Source: Cyclobacteriaceae bacterium
Lineage (GTDB): Bacteria > Bacteroidota > Bacteroidia > Cytophagales > Cyclobacteriaceae
Direction: 5' to 3'
DNA: 64,000 nucleotides
Assembly: GCA_022842845.1 (NCBI GenBank)
Contig: JALHOT010000015.1
Span: 21,323-85,322 of the forward strand
Positions within the stretch are counted from its first letter, which is position 1. Each line of letters begins with the position of its first letter. The translations under genes and the position numbers were made by a program. Positions 44,210-52,586 of the stretch are shown piece by piece. Below the pieces are notes generated by a model that saw nothing but the letters and a program-made list of their open reading frames with translations, was not told where the DNA came from and did no database searches.

Positions 44210-47200
44210 TCAGTTCTTTGGTGGCACTGGCAACATAATCAGCGTAAGGCCTTTTTCTTTAGCCAGAACATTGATCTTGTTTGCATGTTGCAAAAGGGTG
44301 CTTTGCAAGGCTTGCAAGGAATCATCTACTTGTTTACTCAGCATCTGCCTCACTTGCTCTGCCTGTTCAGTAGGAGCAAAATCGCCCATAGCTTCCTCTA
44401 CCATCAAATGCGCGAGGCGGTTGTTGATCTTTATGCCATAATTGAGCGGATCTTGTACACTTTTATTTTTCGTTTGGTGAAGCTGATTCTCATGCACATC
44501 CAAGGCAGTATCAAAGGCTTTTATAGCTTCCTGTACTGCCTGATATTCTGGATTCATTCCAATTTTATTATTCGGGAAAAGCAAGTCTTCTTTAATCTTC
44601 CTAATAGTGCTTACCCCTTTATTGGCCTCGCTTACTTTATCCCGAACCTTCATCAGGAAATCAAACTGTGCCTGGTAATCTGCCTGGCTGGTATTCACCC
44701 TTGGATCTTTCACTATAGTAAAAGTTGTCTCTTCACTGATGCCCTTATGGCTCAAGCGAACCTTGTAATTACCTGGAACTGCCATAGGCCCCCGGTTCGG
44801 TGATCCGTAATAAACCATACCTGGAAATGTTTGGTAGCCCGGATAACGCATGTCCCACACAAAGCGTGCACCTCCTTGCTTCACAGGTAATTGTTTGCTT
44901 TTATCTTTCGATAAACTTGAATAGGTTTGGATTATATCACCATCCTCTTCCATCACTTCCAGTATTACTTCATCACCTTCTTGCCAGCTCTTAACATAGA
45001 AATGAATCATCACACCCCCAGGATGGTTTTCTCCCTGCAACTTTCTATCGGGCTCACCCCAACCCATACCTGTAGGCATGCGAAAACTAGGCATAGGTTT
45101 AAATAAAACGAGTGGCTTGCTGGCCATCGCCTGAGACAATTGATGAAAGACGGTCAAATCATCGATCATCCAGAAACCACGCCCATGAGTAGCCACAATT
45201 AAATTATCATCTTTAATAGCCAGATCGTGTACAGGTACTTTCGGTAGGTTTAACTGAAACTGTTGCCAGCTGTTACCATTGTCAAAAGATATCCACATAC
45301 CTTTTTCTGTGCCAGCATACAACAAACCAGGTCGCTTCGGATCTGCCCTTACCACACGCACAAATTCCTCAGACGGTATTCCTTTAGTAATGAGTGACCA
45401 AGTCTGCCCGTAATCTACCGTTTTGTAGACGTAAGGTGTGTAATCACCAAACTTATATGAAGTTGCCACCGCATAGGCACCCCCTTTTACAAAAGGATTC
45501 ACTGATATGCTGTTCCACATATTGTATTTCGGTGAACCAGGAGGCGTTACGTTCTTCCAGCTTTTACCGCCATCAGTGGTCAGGTGTAATAACCCATCAT
45601 CCGAACCCGTCCAAATTTCATTTTCTGTATAAGGTGATTCAGAAATGACAAAGAGGTTAGCGTAATATTCTGCTCCTGTATTATCCTGCGTAATGGGACC
45701 GCCCGATGAGCGGATGGTCTCTGGCTCAGCTCTTGTTAAATCAGGACTTATCACCTGCCAACTACTGCCACCATTATAGCTTACATGTAAATAATTTGAC
45801 CCAGCATAAAGCTTTGCAGGGTTATGGGGACTGAATAATAATGGATAGTTCCAGTTGAAACGATACTTCATGACTTCAGCACCAGAGCCAGCCGGTAGAT
45901 CTGGCCATACATTAGTACTCCGCTCCTGCCCATTACGCAAGTTTTGCATACTCATGTATCCTTTGTAATCACTGCCATAAATAATAGAAGGGTCTGAAGG
46001 ATCTACAGCAAGATGGGCGCTTTCTCCGATCGATAGTTCAAGCCAGTCTTTATCGGTAATGGCTATGCCTTTGGTGCGATGGGGCATGCGCACACTTGTA
46101 TTGTCTTGCTGTGCACCTAAAATGTTATACGGAAAAGCATTGTCGGTAGTAACACGGTAAAATTGTGCAGTGGGTTGGTTGTAATAAGTAGTCCAGCTTT
46201 TTCCACCATCATTAGAAACCTGAGCACCACCATCATCAGCCATCACCATACGCATATTATTTAAAGGATCAATCCACAAGTCATGATGGTCGCCATGGGG
46301 GGCATCTTTGAGCACAAAGGTTTTACCACCATCTTTCGATTCTCCATAACTCACATTCAACACAAACACTTTATCTAAGTCTTTACTGTCGGCATAAATG
46401 CGGCAATAATACCAGGCACGTTGTAGCAAGGCCCGGTCCTGGTTAACACGTTGCCAGGTTTGTCCAGCGTCATCCGAGCGGTAAACACCAGGAGCTTCAG
46501 TGTTTTCTATAATGGCCCATAAACGACTGGCATTAACTGGTGACACGGTGATACCAATGATGCCATTAATACCTTTGGGCATTCCTGCATTGTCTGACAA
46601 ATTCTCCCAGGTTTCACCACCATCTGTGCTCTTCCATAATTTAGAGTCAGGGCCACCACTATCCATGCGCCATCCATTGCGTTTCATATTCCATGTAGCA
46701 GCATACATGATGCGTGGGTTGCTTGGGTCAAGTATTAAATCACCTGCACCCGCCTGATCATTTATGTACAACACTTTGCGCCAGCTTGCACCACCATCGG
46801 TACTTTTATAAACACCTCGCATTTCATTGGGCTTCCATAGATTACCCATGGCCGCCACATATACCACATCTGGATCAGTAGGGTGAATGCGTATACGTGA
46901 AATATGCCTTGAATCTTTAAGACCAATATGCCTCCATGTTTTTCCTGCATCTGTAGACTTCCATACACCCCAACCAGAGGATACATTATTGCGCAAAGTC
47001 TGTTCCCCCTCGCCCGCATAAATTACATTGGGATCGCTCTGCGCCACTGCCACGGCACCTACCGTTCCCCCGAAGTAAGCATCTGTAGTATTGAACCAGG
47101 TTTGACCACCGTCTTCAGTCTTCCACACACCACTGCCAGTAGAACCGAAGTAATAGACCTTATCATTACCAACGATACCGGTGGCTGTACTGGAACGCCC

Positions 47201-47347
47201 ACCCCTGAAAGGGCCAAGCTCCCGCCACCGAATACCTCCATAGAGGGCTGCATCATAGCTGCTTTGATTGTTAATTGGATTACTTTTCTTCTGCCCATAA
47301 ACGATAGTTGAGCTGCAGAAGAGAATAACAATAAAGAGGACACGCAT
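44210..47347 (-). CDS. Large BNR/sortilin-like repeat protein
   Basis: 1045 residues with signal peptide (MRVLFIVILFCSSTIVYGQ). Many Asp-box repeats of the type STGSGVWKTEDGGQTW, GVYKSTDGGASW, DGGKSWTTYY and YKTVDYGQTW run through most of the sequence, as in VPS10/sortilin and exo-alpha-sialidase-like propellers. The C-terminal part (about 750-1045) is different: a beta-sandwich region (GDEVILEVMEEDGDIIQTY) and a helical end. In Bacteroidota, such proteins are exported and often called glycosyl hydrolase-like. No catalytic residue was identified, so the activity is unproven. Confidence 0.78.
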   Translation of the reverse strand: MRVLFIVILFCSSTIVYGQKKSNPINNQSSYDAALYGGIRWRELGPFRGGRSSTATGIVGNDKVYYFGSTGSGVWKTEDGGQTWFNTTDAYFGGTVGAVAVAQSDPNVIYAGEGEQTLRNNVSSGWGVWKSTDAGKTWRHIGLKDSRHISRIRIHPTDPDVVYVAAMGNLWKPNEMRGVYKSTDGGASWRKVLYINDQAGAGDLILDPSNPRIMYAATWNMKRNGWRMDSGGPDSKLWKSTDGGETWENLSDNAGMPKGINGIIGITVSPVNASRLWAIIENTEAPGVYRSDDAGQTWQRVNQDRALLQRAWYYCRIYADSKDLDKVFVLNVSYGESKDGGKTFVLKDAPHGDHHDLWIDPLNNMRMVMADDGGAQVSNDGGKSWTTYYNQPTAQFYRVTTDNAFPYNILGAQQDNTSVRMPHRTKGIAITDKDWLELSIGESAHLAVDPSDPSIIYGSDYKGYMSMQNLRNGQERSTNVWPDLPAGSGAEVMKYRFNWNYPLLFSPHNPAKLYAGSNYLHVSYNGGSSWQVISPDLTRAEPETIRSSGGPITQDNTGAEYYANLFVISESPYTENEIWTGSDDGLLHLTTDGGKSWKNVTPPGSPKYNMWNSISVNPFVKGGAYAVATSYKFGDYTPYVYKTVDYGQTWSLITKGIPSEEFVRVVRADPKRPGLLYAGTEKGMWISFDNGNSWQQFQLNLPKVPVHDLAIKDDNLIVATHGRGFWMIDDLTVFHQLSQAMASKPLVLFKPMPSFRMPTGMGWGEPDRKLQGENHPGGVMIHFYVKSWQEGDEVILEVMEEDGDIIQTYSSLSKDKSKQLPVKQGGARFVWDMRYPGYQTFPGMVYYGSPNRGPMAVPGNYKVRLSHKGISEETTFTIVKDPRVNTSQADYQAQFDFLMKVRDKVSEANKGVSTIRKIKEDLLFPNNKIGMNPEYQAVQEAIKAFDTALDVHENQLHQTKNKSVQDPLNYGIKINNRLAHLMVEEAMGDFAPTEQAEQVRQMLSKQVDDSLQALQSTLLQHANKINVLAKEKGLTLIMLPVPPKN

Positions 47348-47489
47348 AGGATTGGTTTTAGAAGAGTAGAATTACGAAAAAAATCAGGCATTTAAAAGCA
47401 ACTTTATACCGTCTGATATCATTCTGCCCAAGACTATGTTGTAGTATGCCACAACAATAAATACATTCGTAATACATAATTGAACCTTC

Positions 47490-48932
47490 ATGACTATCAA
47501 AAGTATTACCCTTCTACTCATAACAACGCTCGGCATGGGTATACTCACTGCCCAATCTCTGCGTGAGTCTATACCTAATCAGAAGAAAATAGATGGTAGC
47601 TACGTATCCAACCCTGATAAAATCCTGAGTCAGGCTACCATCACGCAAATTGATACTTTGCTTGAGGCCCTGGAGAAAAACACAGGCATACAAATCGCCA
47701 TTGCAGCCCTTAACAGCATTGGTGAGGAAGATATTTTTACCCTTGCACAAGATCTTTTTACTACCTGGGGCATTGGTAGCAAGGGTAAAGATGAAGGACT
47801 CTTGATTCTATTCGTCCAGGAACAGCGCACCATCCGTTTCCATACAGGCTATGGCCTCGAAGGACAACTGCCCGATGTAGTTTGCAAACGCATCCAGCGT
47901 GATTACATGTTGCCCCATTTTAAGAATGGTGATTATGATGCCGGGATGCTGGCCGGTGTGCAGCAGGTACTGAGCATCCTACAAAGTCCCGCTTCCGCGG
48001 ATGTAGTGTCCAATAATGAAGAACGATTGAGCGATTACAGTGCTTTCCTCTTATTCCTTGCTATCTTCTTTGCTCCTACAATCATTGGTATTTTTATTTA
48101 CAAACAATATAGTGGCAAGTTTGCCAATGCCAGCAAGCCAGCACCAACCCCTTATCCTGCCATGCGCCTTCCACGCTGGCGTTGGTTAGTACAGGTTGTA
48201 TTTATACCAATAGCCATTGTTACTTTCTTTAGTCTCATGGATGATGACAATGCTGTGGGCTTATGTGTTCTCACCTTGTATAGCTATGCCTGGCTTACCT
48301 TGTTCTTACGGTTGTGGCGCATGCAGCAAGTCATCAAATCACTCTTGCAGACACAAGACTACTATGCCATTGTCGAATTCCTGCGCAAGCAAACATGGTA
48401 CTGGCTCATCATGGGCTTGTTGTTTCCCCTGCCCTTTCTCGCTTACTTCTTCTACCACCTGGCGCGCAGGCGTATCTATAGAAATCATCCCCGCCAATGC
48501 AACCAGTGCCAGGGCGATATGAAGAAACTGAACGAGCAGGAGGATGATGCTTACCTGTCAGCCTCGCAGCAAGTAGAAGAAAAAATTAAGTCTGTAGATT
48601 ATGATGTTTGGAAATGTCAGGCTTGCGAAAGCATTGAAGTATGGTATTACCTAAACAGGTTTACCAAATATGAACCATGCCCGAAATGTAAAACCATTGC
48701 TTATACTTTAATAAGCGACAAAACGATTAAGCGTGCTTCTTATACTGCCAGTGGCACCGGAGAGAAAGTACATGCCTGTCTGTTTTGTCAATACGAAAAG
48801 AAGTCGACTTATGCTATTCCGATATTGGTGCCAAGTGCCAGTAGCAGTGGTGGTACTGGAGGCAGCCGTTCTTCTTCGGGCAGTTGGGGTGGTGGCCGAT
48901 CAGGTGGTGGTGGGGCTAGTAGTTCGTGGTAG
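47490..48932 (+). CDS. TPM-domain membrane protein with four CxxC pairs
   Basis: 480 residues. A signal-like helix (about 4-20) is followed by a TPM domain (about 33-168, TQIDTLLEALEKNTGIQIAI through GYGLEGQLPD) that lies in the periplasm in related proteins. Two or three membrane helices follow (about 185-205, 235-275, 303-325). The cytoplasmic half has four CxxC pairs (C337/C340, C376/C379, C397/C400, C430/C433), which could form two zinc ribbons. The end is a Gly/Ser-rich tail (SSSGSWGGGRSGGGGASSSW), usual for this family. The zinc-ribbon part is not typical of small TPM proteins. Divergent from the BNR gene. Confidence 0.82.
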   Translation: MTIKSITLLLITTLGMGILTAQSLRESIPNQKKIDGSYVSNPDKILSQATITQIDTLLEALEKNTGIQIAIAALNSIGEEDIFTLAQDLFTTWGIGSKGKDEGLLILFVQEQRTIRFHTGYGLEGQLPDVVCKRIQRDYMLPHFKNGDYDAGMLAGVQQVLSILQSPASADVVSNNEERLSDYSAFLLFLAIFFAPTIIGIFIYKQYSGKFANASKPAPTPYPAMRLPRWRWLVQVVFIPIAIVTFFSLMDDDNAVGLCVLTLYSYAWLTLFLRLWRMQQVIKSLLQTQDYYAIVEFLRKQTWYWLIMGLLFPLPFLAYFFYHLARRRIYRNHPRQCNQCQGDMKKLNEQEDDAYLSASQQVEEKIKSVDYDVWKCQACESIEVWYYLNRFTKYEPCPKCKTIAYTLISDKTIKRASYTASGTGEKVHACLFCQYEKKSTYAIPILVPSASSSGGTGGSRSSSGSWGGGRSGGGGASSSW

Positions 48933-48948
48933 TTTAGCCTTTACAAAA

Positions 48949-49311
48949 CTATTTTATCAAGTAATCCAAAGCTTCCTGGCGCGTTTGAAAAGGTGTAAGT
49001 TTTTGTTTGGCAAACAGATTAAAGCCTTTAAGCAATATTTCCTTCGCCCCAGTAATGCCAAGAACTGCTCGTTTAACCTTATACTTTTCGATTGTTTCCT
49101 TTTCTGTTTTTCTAGCCACCTCTATATAACCGGGGGTTGTAAAAGCACCTGTAAAATCTATTAGCATCAATACTTCAGTGCCAGGTGTTAGGTTGGCCAC
49201 CAAACCTATCGCATCGTTAAGATGGGCGATCATTTCCCTTTCTAGTTTTATTCCCGTATAATCATTGACTAAGATTTTTTTGCCTTTGTGCTCAATCCAT
49301 ATATTTTCCAT
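48949..49311 (-). CDS. STAS/SpoIIAA-like small protein
   Basis: 120 residues, no signal peptide. The pattern WIEHKGKKILVNDYTGI, GTEVLMLIDFTGAF and VKRAVLGITGAKEILLKGFNLFAKQKL fits the SpoIIAA/STAS-type fold, which mediates protein or lipid contacts. The serine phosphorylation site of anti-anti-sigma factors is not evident. It is a single gene convergent with the TPM gene. Family assignment is tentative. Confidence 0.55.
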   Translation of the reverse strand: MENIWIEHKGKKILVNDYTGIKLEREMIAHLNDAIGLVANLTPGTEVLMLIDFTGAFTTPGYIEVARKTEKETIEKYKVKRAVLGITGAKEILLKGFNLFAKQKLTPFQTRQEALDYLIK

Positions 49312-49509
49312 AGCTGTATCTATATTAGCTAATATACTACTTTTTCAAATTTTTAAATAATTAGCACTGTACTAAGTATTCAGATTGTCGATTTACTTAT
49401 ACATTCATGAACATCAATGATTATGGCCAAGCATTTCTTAACACTAATTTCATGTCAAGAACTAAATTCCATACTTTATCGATAACTTGCTATACACTTT
49501 ACTAGCCAT

Positions 49510-49857
49510 ATGAAAATACTTTTTCTTTTGAATGATGCCCCTTACGGTAATGATAAGAATTACAATGCTCTAAGAACAGCCATCCTCATGCAAAAGCAAG
49601 ACCCTGCTACGACTATTTGGGTGTACCTCATGAGTGATTCGGTTTTCTGTGCCCTGCCCGATCAAAAGGAAAGGCCCGGTCTCTACAATGCAGCCAATAT
49701 GCTAAGTGATATTGTACAAAATGGTGGCGAGGTAAGGCTTTGTACTTCTTGCGCAGAAACCCGGGGCGTAAAAAGCATCATACCCGGAGCGGTATTCGGT
49801 AATTTGAAAGACCTCACGCATTGGATAAGAGAGTCTGACAAGGCCTTGAACTTTTAG
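49510..49857 (+). CDS. DsrE/DsrF-like family protein
   Basis: 115 residues. KILFLLNDAPYGNDKNYNALRTAIL at the start and RLCTSCAETRGV with two cysteines near residues 78-81 match the DsrE/DsrF/TusCD-like fold, involved in sulfur transfer. The VRLCTSCAETRG cysteines occur at the position of the catalytic cysteine in DsrE. It is a single gene; no partner sulfur genes are nearby. A general persulfide or thiol role is inferred. Confidence 0.82.
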   Translation: MKILFLLNDAPYGNDKNYNALRTAILMQKQDPATTIWVYLMSDSVFCALPDQKERPGLYNAANMLSDIVQNGGEVRLCTSCAETRGVKSIIPGAVFGNLKDLTHWIRESDKALNF

Positions 49858-49900
49858 GCTTCGTCTCAGTGCCTGATTATGTGTAGTGCATGATCCTTTA

Positions 49901-50386
49901 CTAATCCCAGTCCCAATCACTATCCCAATCGCTGTCGCCATCGGCACCACTATCATAGCCGACAGGCAGCTTAAAGTAAGTACCAGGACTGACATAGCCT
50001 TCTCCCCCAGATTTTCTGAAGCGAAGATCAAAACCTAAGAAGTAATTAGCCCACAAAGAACCCTGCAGGCCAAGGTTCACTTTCTTTTCTTTTGTTCGTA
50101 CTTCAAACACAGGCCCTATGGCAATGCCTGCCAGGCCTATACCTGTTTGCAGCTCGCTGTATAAACGTATCTTCTGCTTCTCAAATTCAATGCCTGCATC
50201 TGCACTGTAAGGAAAGCCTTCATAATTCCAATAAGCTACTTCCAAGGCAAATGAAAATCTATTCTTCTCTCCGCCTATATTATAGTGTAACATAGGTCCT
50301 ACCATCCACACTTCACGGCTTTGGGCTTGCAAGGTGCTTGTCAACAAGCAAGTGGCTAATAGAGTAAGCATTAAGCGTGTTTTCAT
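49901..50386 (-). CDS. Small outer-membrane-like protein with Asp/Trp tail
   Basis: 161 residues from ATG at 50386 (MKTRLMLTLLATCLLTSTLQAQ), a clear signal peptide; upstream in-frame starts add an unlikely charged region. The mature part has alternating strands (FSFALEVAYWNYEG, LYSELQTGIGLAGIAIGPVFEV, GSLWANYFLGFDLRF) as in small barrels. It ends in a run DSGADGDSDWDSDWDWD, encoded by near-repeated 6-base units. This acidic tail is unlike a normal barrel end. Function unknown. Confidence 0.58.
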   Translation of the reverse strand: MKTRLMLTLLATCLLTSTLQAQSREVWMVGPMLHYNIGGEKNRFSFALEVAYWNYEGFPYSADAGIEFEKQKIRLYSELQTGIGLAGIAIGPVFEVRTKEKKVNLGLQGSLWANYFLGFDLRFRKSGGEGYVSPGTYFKLPVGYDSGADGDSDWDSDWDWD

Positions 50387-50471
50387 AGGCAGAGGAAGCA
50401 CATGGCTGAAGAGTACAACGATAAATCTAACACTTTCTTTCATGAGAACGAGAATGCGCAGCAAGCTGGTT

Positions 50472-52514
50472 TTACACAAACTTTGTCCTTTCCTGTGTAT
50501 AGGTTAAACTCAACTCGTGCATGGCCCTTGTGCAGGCAATATACAGCATGCGCTGATCAACCTCGTTATTGTAGTTGCGCTGCGAGGCAAAGGGTATAAT
50601 CACCGCATCAAACTCCAGGCCCTTTGATAAATGAACAGTGGTGATCACCACGCCTTCTTTAAAGTGGGTACTCTCTGCGGTTAGTAAATGCACTTCTGGT
50701 AAATGAAGTGTTTTGTACAAATACACAGCTTGCTTATGTGTTTTACAGATAATGCCCAGCGAGTGATAAGCTCTACTCTTAAACTCATCAATCATTGCGC
50801 GGATACCATGCACCTCTTCTTCATTGCTGGAAAAGCCTTGTATTTGTGGTTCTTCCCCATGCCTCTCCATAGGAATTAAATCAGGATTAGGCAAAATATT
50901 CAAAGCAAACCTGGTGATTTGCAAGGTTGAGCGATAACTCCTCAGCAGCTTCACAATATCTGCCTGTGGAAATACCTGCTCGATGGTTTCTATGCTTGAG
51001 GCACTGTACGGATTAACTGTTTGGCGTACATCACCGAGTATTGTCTTCTTACAAACAAACAAGCGCGACAACACTGCATACTGAATGGGCGTGTAATCCT
51101 GCATCTCATCCACCAACAAATGCTTCACCCGATCATAGGCCTGAACACCCTCCAGCCTGATCTTGCAATAGATTAAGGGAAATACATCAGCATATTCCAA
51201 ACTGGCTCCTTGCATCATGGTAAATAGCTGAGGTTTACCAGCCCAGGCATAGAAATTCTTATACAAGTCAAACACATTGTTCACTTTAAACATGCGTGGA
51301 ATGGCTTCCCATAACTTAGCTTTCTCCTGCCCGCTTAGTTTCCGCTTTACTTCATTGCGCACATATTGTTGTACTTCCTGCACTACTTCCGGAAAACGTT
51401 TGAGCATAGGCATCCGTTGCCAGGCTTTGAAGCGCTCTTGTATGTACGGACCCGGCACCACCATGCCAGCCACACGAATTTCTGTGGCTTGAAAGTAGTT
51501 ATTCTCTACGTGAATCAAATAGCGGTTTAACTGACTCAAGAATTCGAAGGACGACTTATAGCGAATGCGTTCAATAAAACCCTCATCATGACCTTCCAGC
51601 ACATGGGCTACCTGCTGGTGGAAATGTTGAAAGCGAAACTTGTTCTCCAACACTTCACTCGCCAATTCTTCCATGCCCATTTCAGGGATGTGCTCCTCTC
51701 CCAACTCGGGTAATACGTTGGAGATATAATCAGAGAAAACTTTATTGGGAGAAATGATCAAAATATCTTTGGCCTTGATACTGTCCCTGAAGCGATACAA
51801 GAGAAAAGCAATTCTGTGCAAAGCGATGGATGTCTTCCCCGAGCCTGCAACACCCTGGATGATCATGACTGAAGCTGTTTCATTGCGGATGACAGCATTT
51901 TGATCGCGCTGTATCGTAGCGACAATGTTTTTCATTTTGTCGTCTGCCGATTTGCTCAACTCTTTCTGCAATACATCATCATGGATGTTAACATCGTTCT
52001 CGATGCTGTACTCCATCTTCCCATCCCTGATTTTGTATTGGCGCTTGAGGGAGATATTTCCCACAACCTTTCCACCGGGGGTGCTATACCAGGCTTCGCC
52101 CAATTCAAAATCATAGAACATGGAGGCCACCGGGGCACGCCAGTCGTAAATGAGATTCTCCCCGCTGCTATCATCGGTAAACGTATAAATGCCAATATAC
52201 ACTGCCTGATAGCTCCCAGACTGCTTGGTAAAATCTATACGCGCGAAGTAAGGCGAAGAACCGAGTTTCATCAGCTTGCGTTTGCGTACAACTGCGGATT
52301 CGCCTGTAAAAGCCATGCGATTGATGGATTGATCGGCTGCCACCATATCCGCTTCGTCCATACCAGATTGGTGTTCGTGGATATATTCTTTGGTTTGTCT
52401 TAACTCTTGCGCGTAATGCTTTACGCTTTGGTCTACCCGCCTGATGGCCAGCAAAAGCTTTTCTTTAATGATTTCAAGATACTCGCGTTCCTCCTGCTCT
52501 GTTGGTTTGATCAT
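50472..52514 (-). CDS. HelD-type helicase (UvrD/Rep superfamily I)
   Basis: 680 residues. The N-terminal region has a coiled-coil arm (about 1-60) and the conserved IYDWRAPVASMFYDFELG block (about 122-139). Walker A is GVAGSGKT (221-228), followed by the usual superfamily I motifs, including LVDEMQDYTP and the late VVITTVHLSKGLEFDAVI. HelD (also called helicase IV) removes RNA polymerase from DNA in Bacillus and relatives, and homologues in other phyla may do the same. It lies close to no obvious partner. The start MIKPTEQEERE is the only good one. Confidence 0.85.
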   Translation of the reverse strand: MIKPTEQEEREYLEIIKEKLLLAIRRVDQSVKHYAQELRQTKEYIHEHQSGMDEADMVAADQSINRMAFTGESAVVRKRKLMKLGSSPYFARIDFTKQSGSYQAVYIGIYTFTDDSSGENLIYDWRAPVASMFYDFELGEAWYSTPGGKVVGNISLKRQYKIRDGKMEYSIENDVNIHDDVLQKELSKSADDKMKNIVATIQRDQNAVIRNETASVMIIQGVAGSGKTSIALHRIAFLLYRFRDSIKAKDILIISPNKVFSDYISNVLPELGEEHIPEMGMEELASEVLENKFRFQHFHQQVAHVLEGHDEGFIERIRYKSSFEFLSQLNRYLIHVENNYFQATEIRVAGMVVPGPYIQERFKAWQRMPMLKRFPEVVQEVQQYVRNEVKRKLSGQEKAKLWEAIPRMFKVNNVFDLYKNFYAWAGKPQLFTMMQGASLEYADVFPLIYCKIRLEGVQAYDRVKHLLVDEMQDYTPIQYAVLSRLFVCKKTILGDVRQTVNPYSASSIETIEQVFPQADIVKLLRSYRSTLQITRFALNILPNPDLIPMERHGEEPQIQGFSSNEEEVHGIRAMIDEFKSRAYHSLGIICKTHKQAVYLYKTLHLPEVHLLTAESTHFKEGVVITTVHLSKGLEFDAVIIPFASQRNYNNEVDQRMLYIACTRAMHELSLTYTQERTKFV

Positions 52515-52586
52515 ATTGGCTCAAAACGCAAAGATCGGAAAAATGAAGGTAAAAGGAAGGGTTAATGATGGCGTTCGTATGATACA

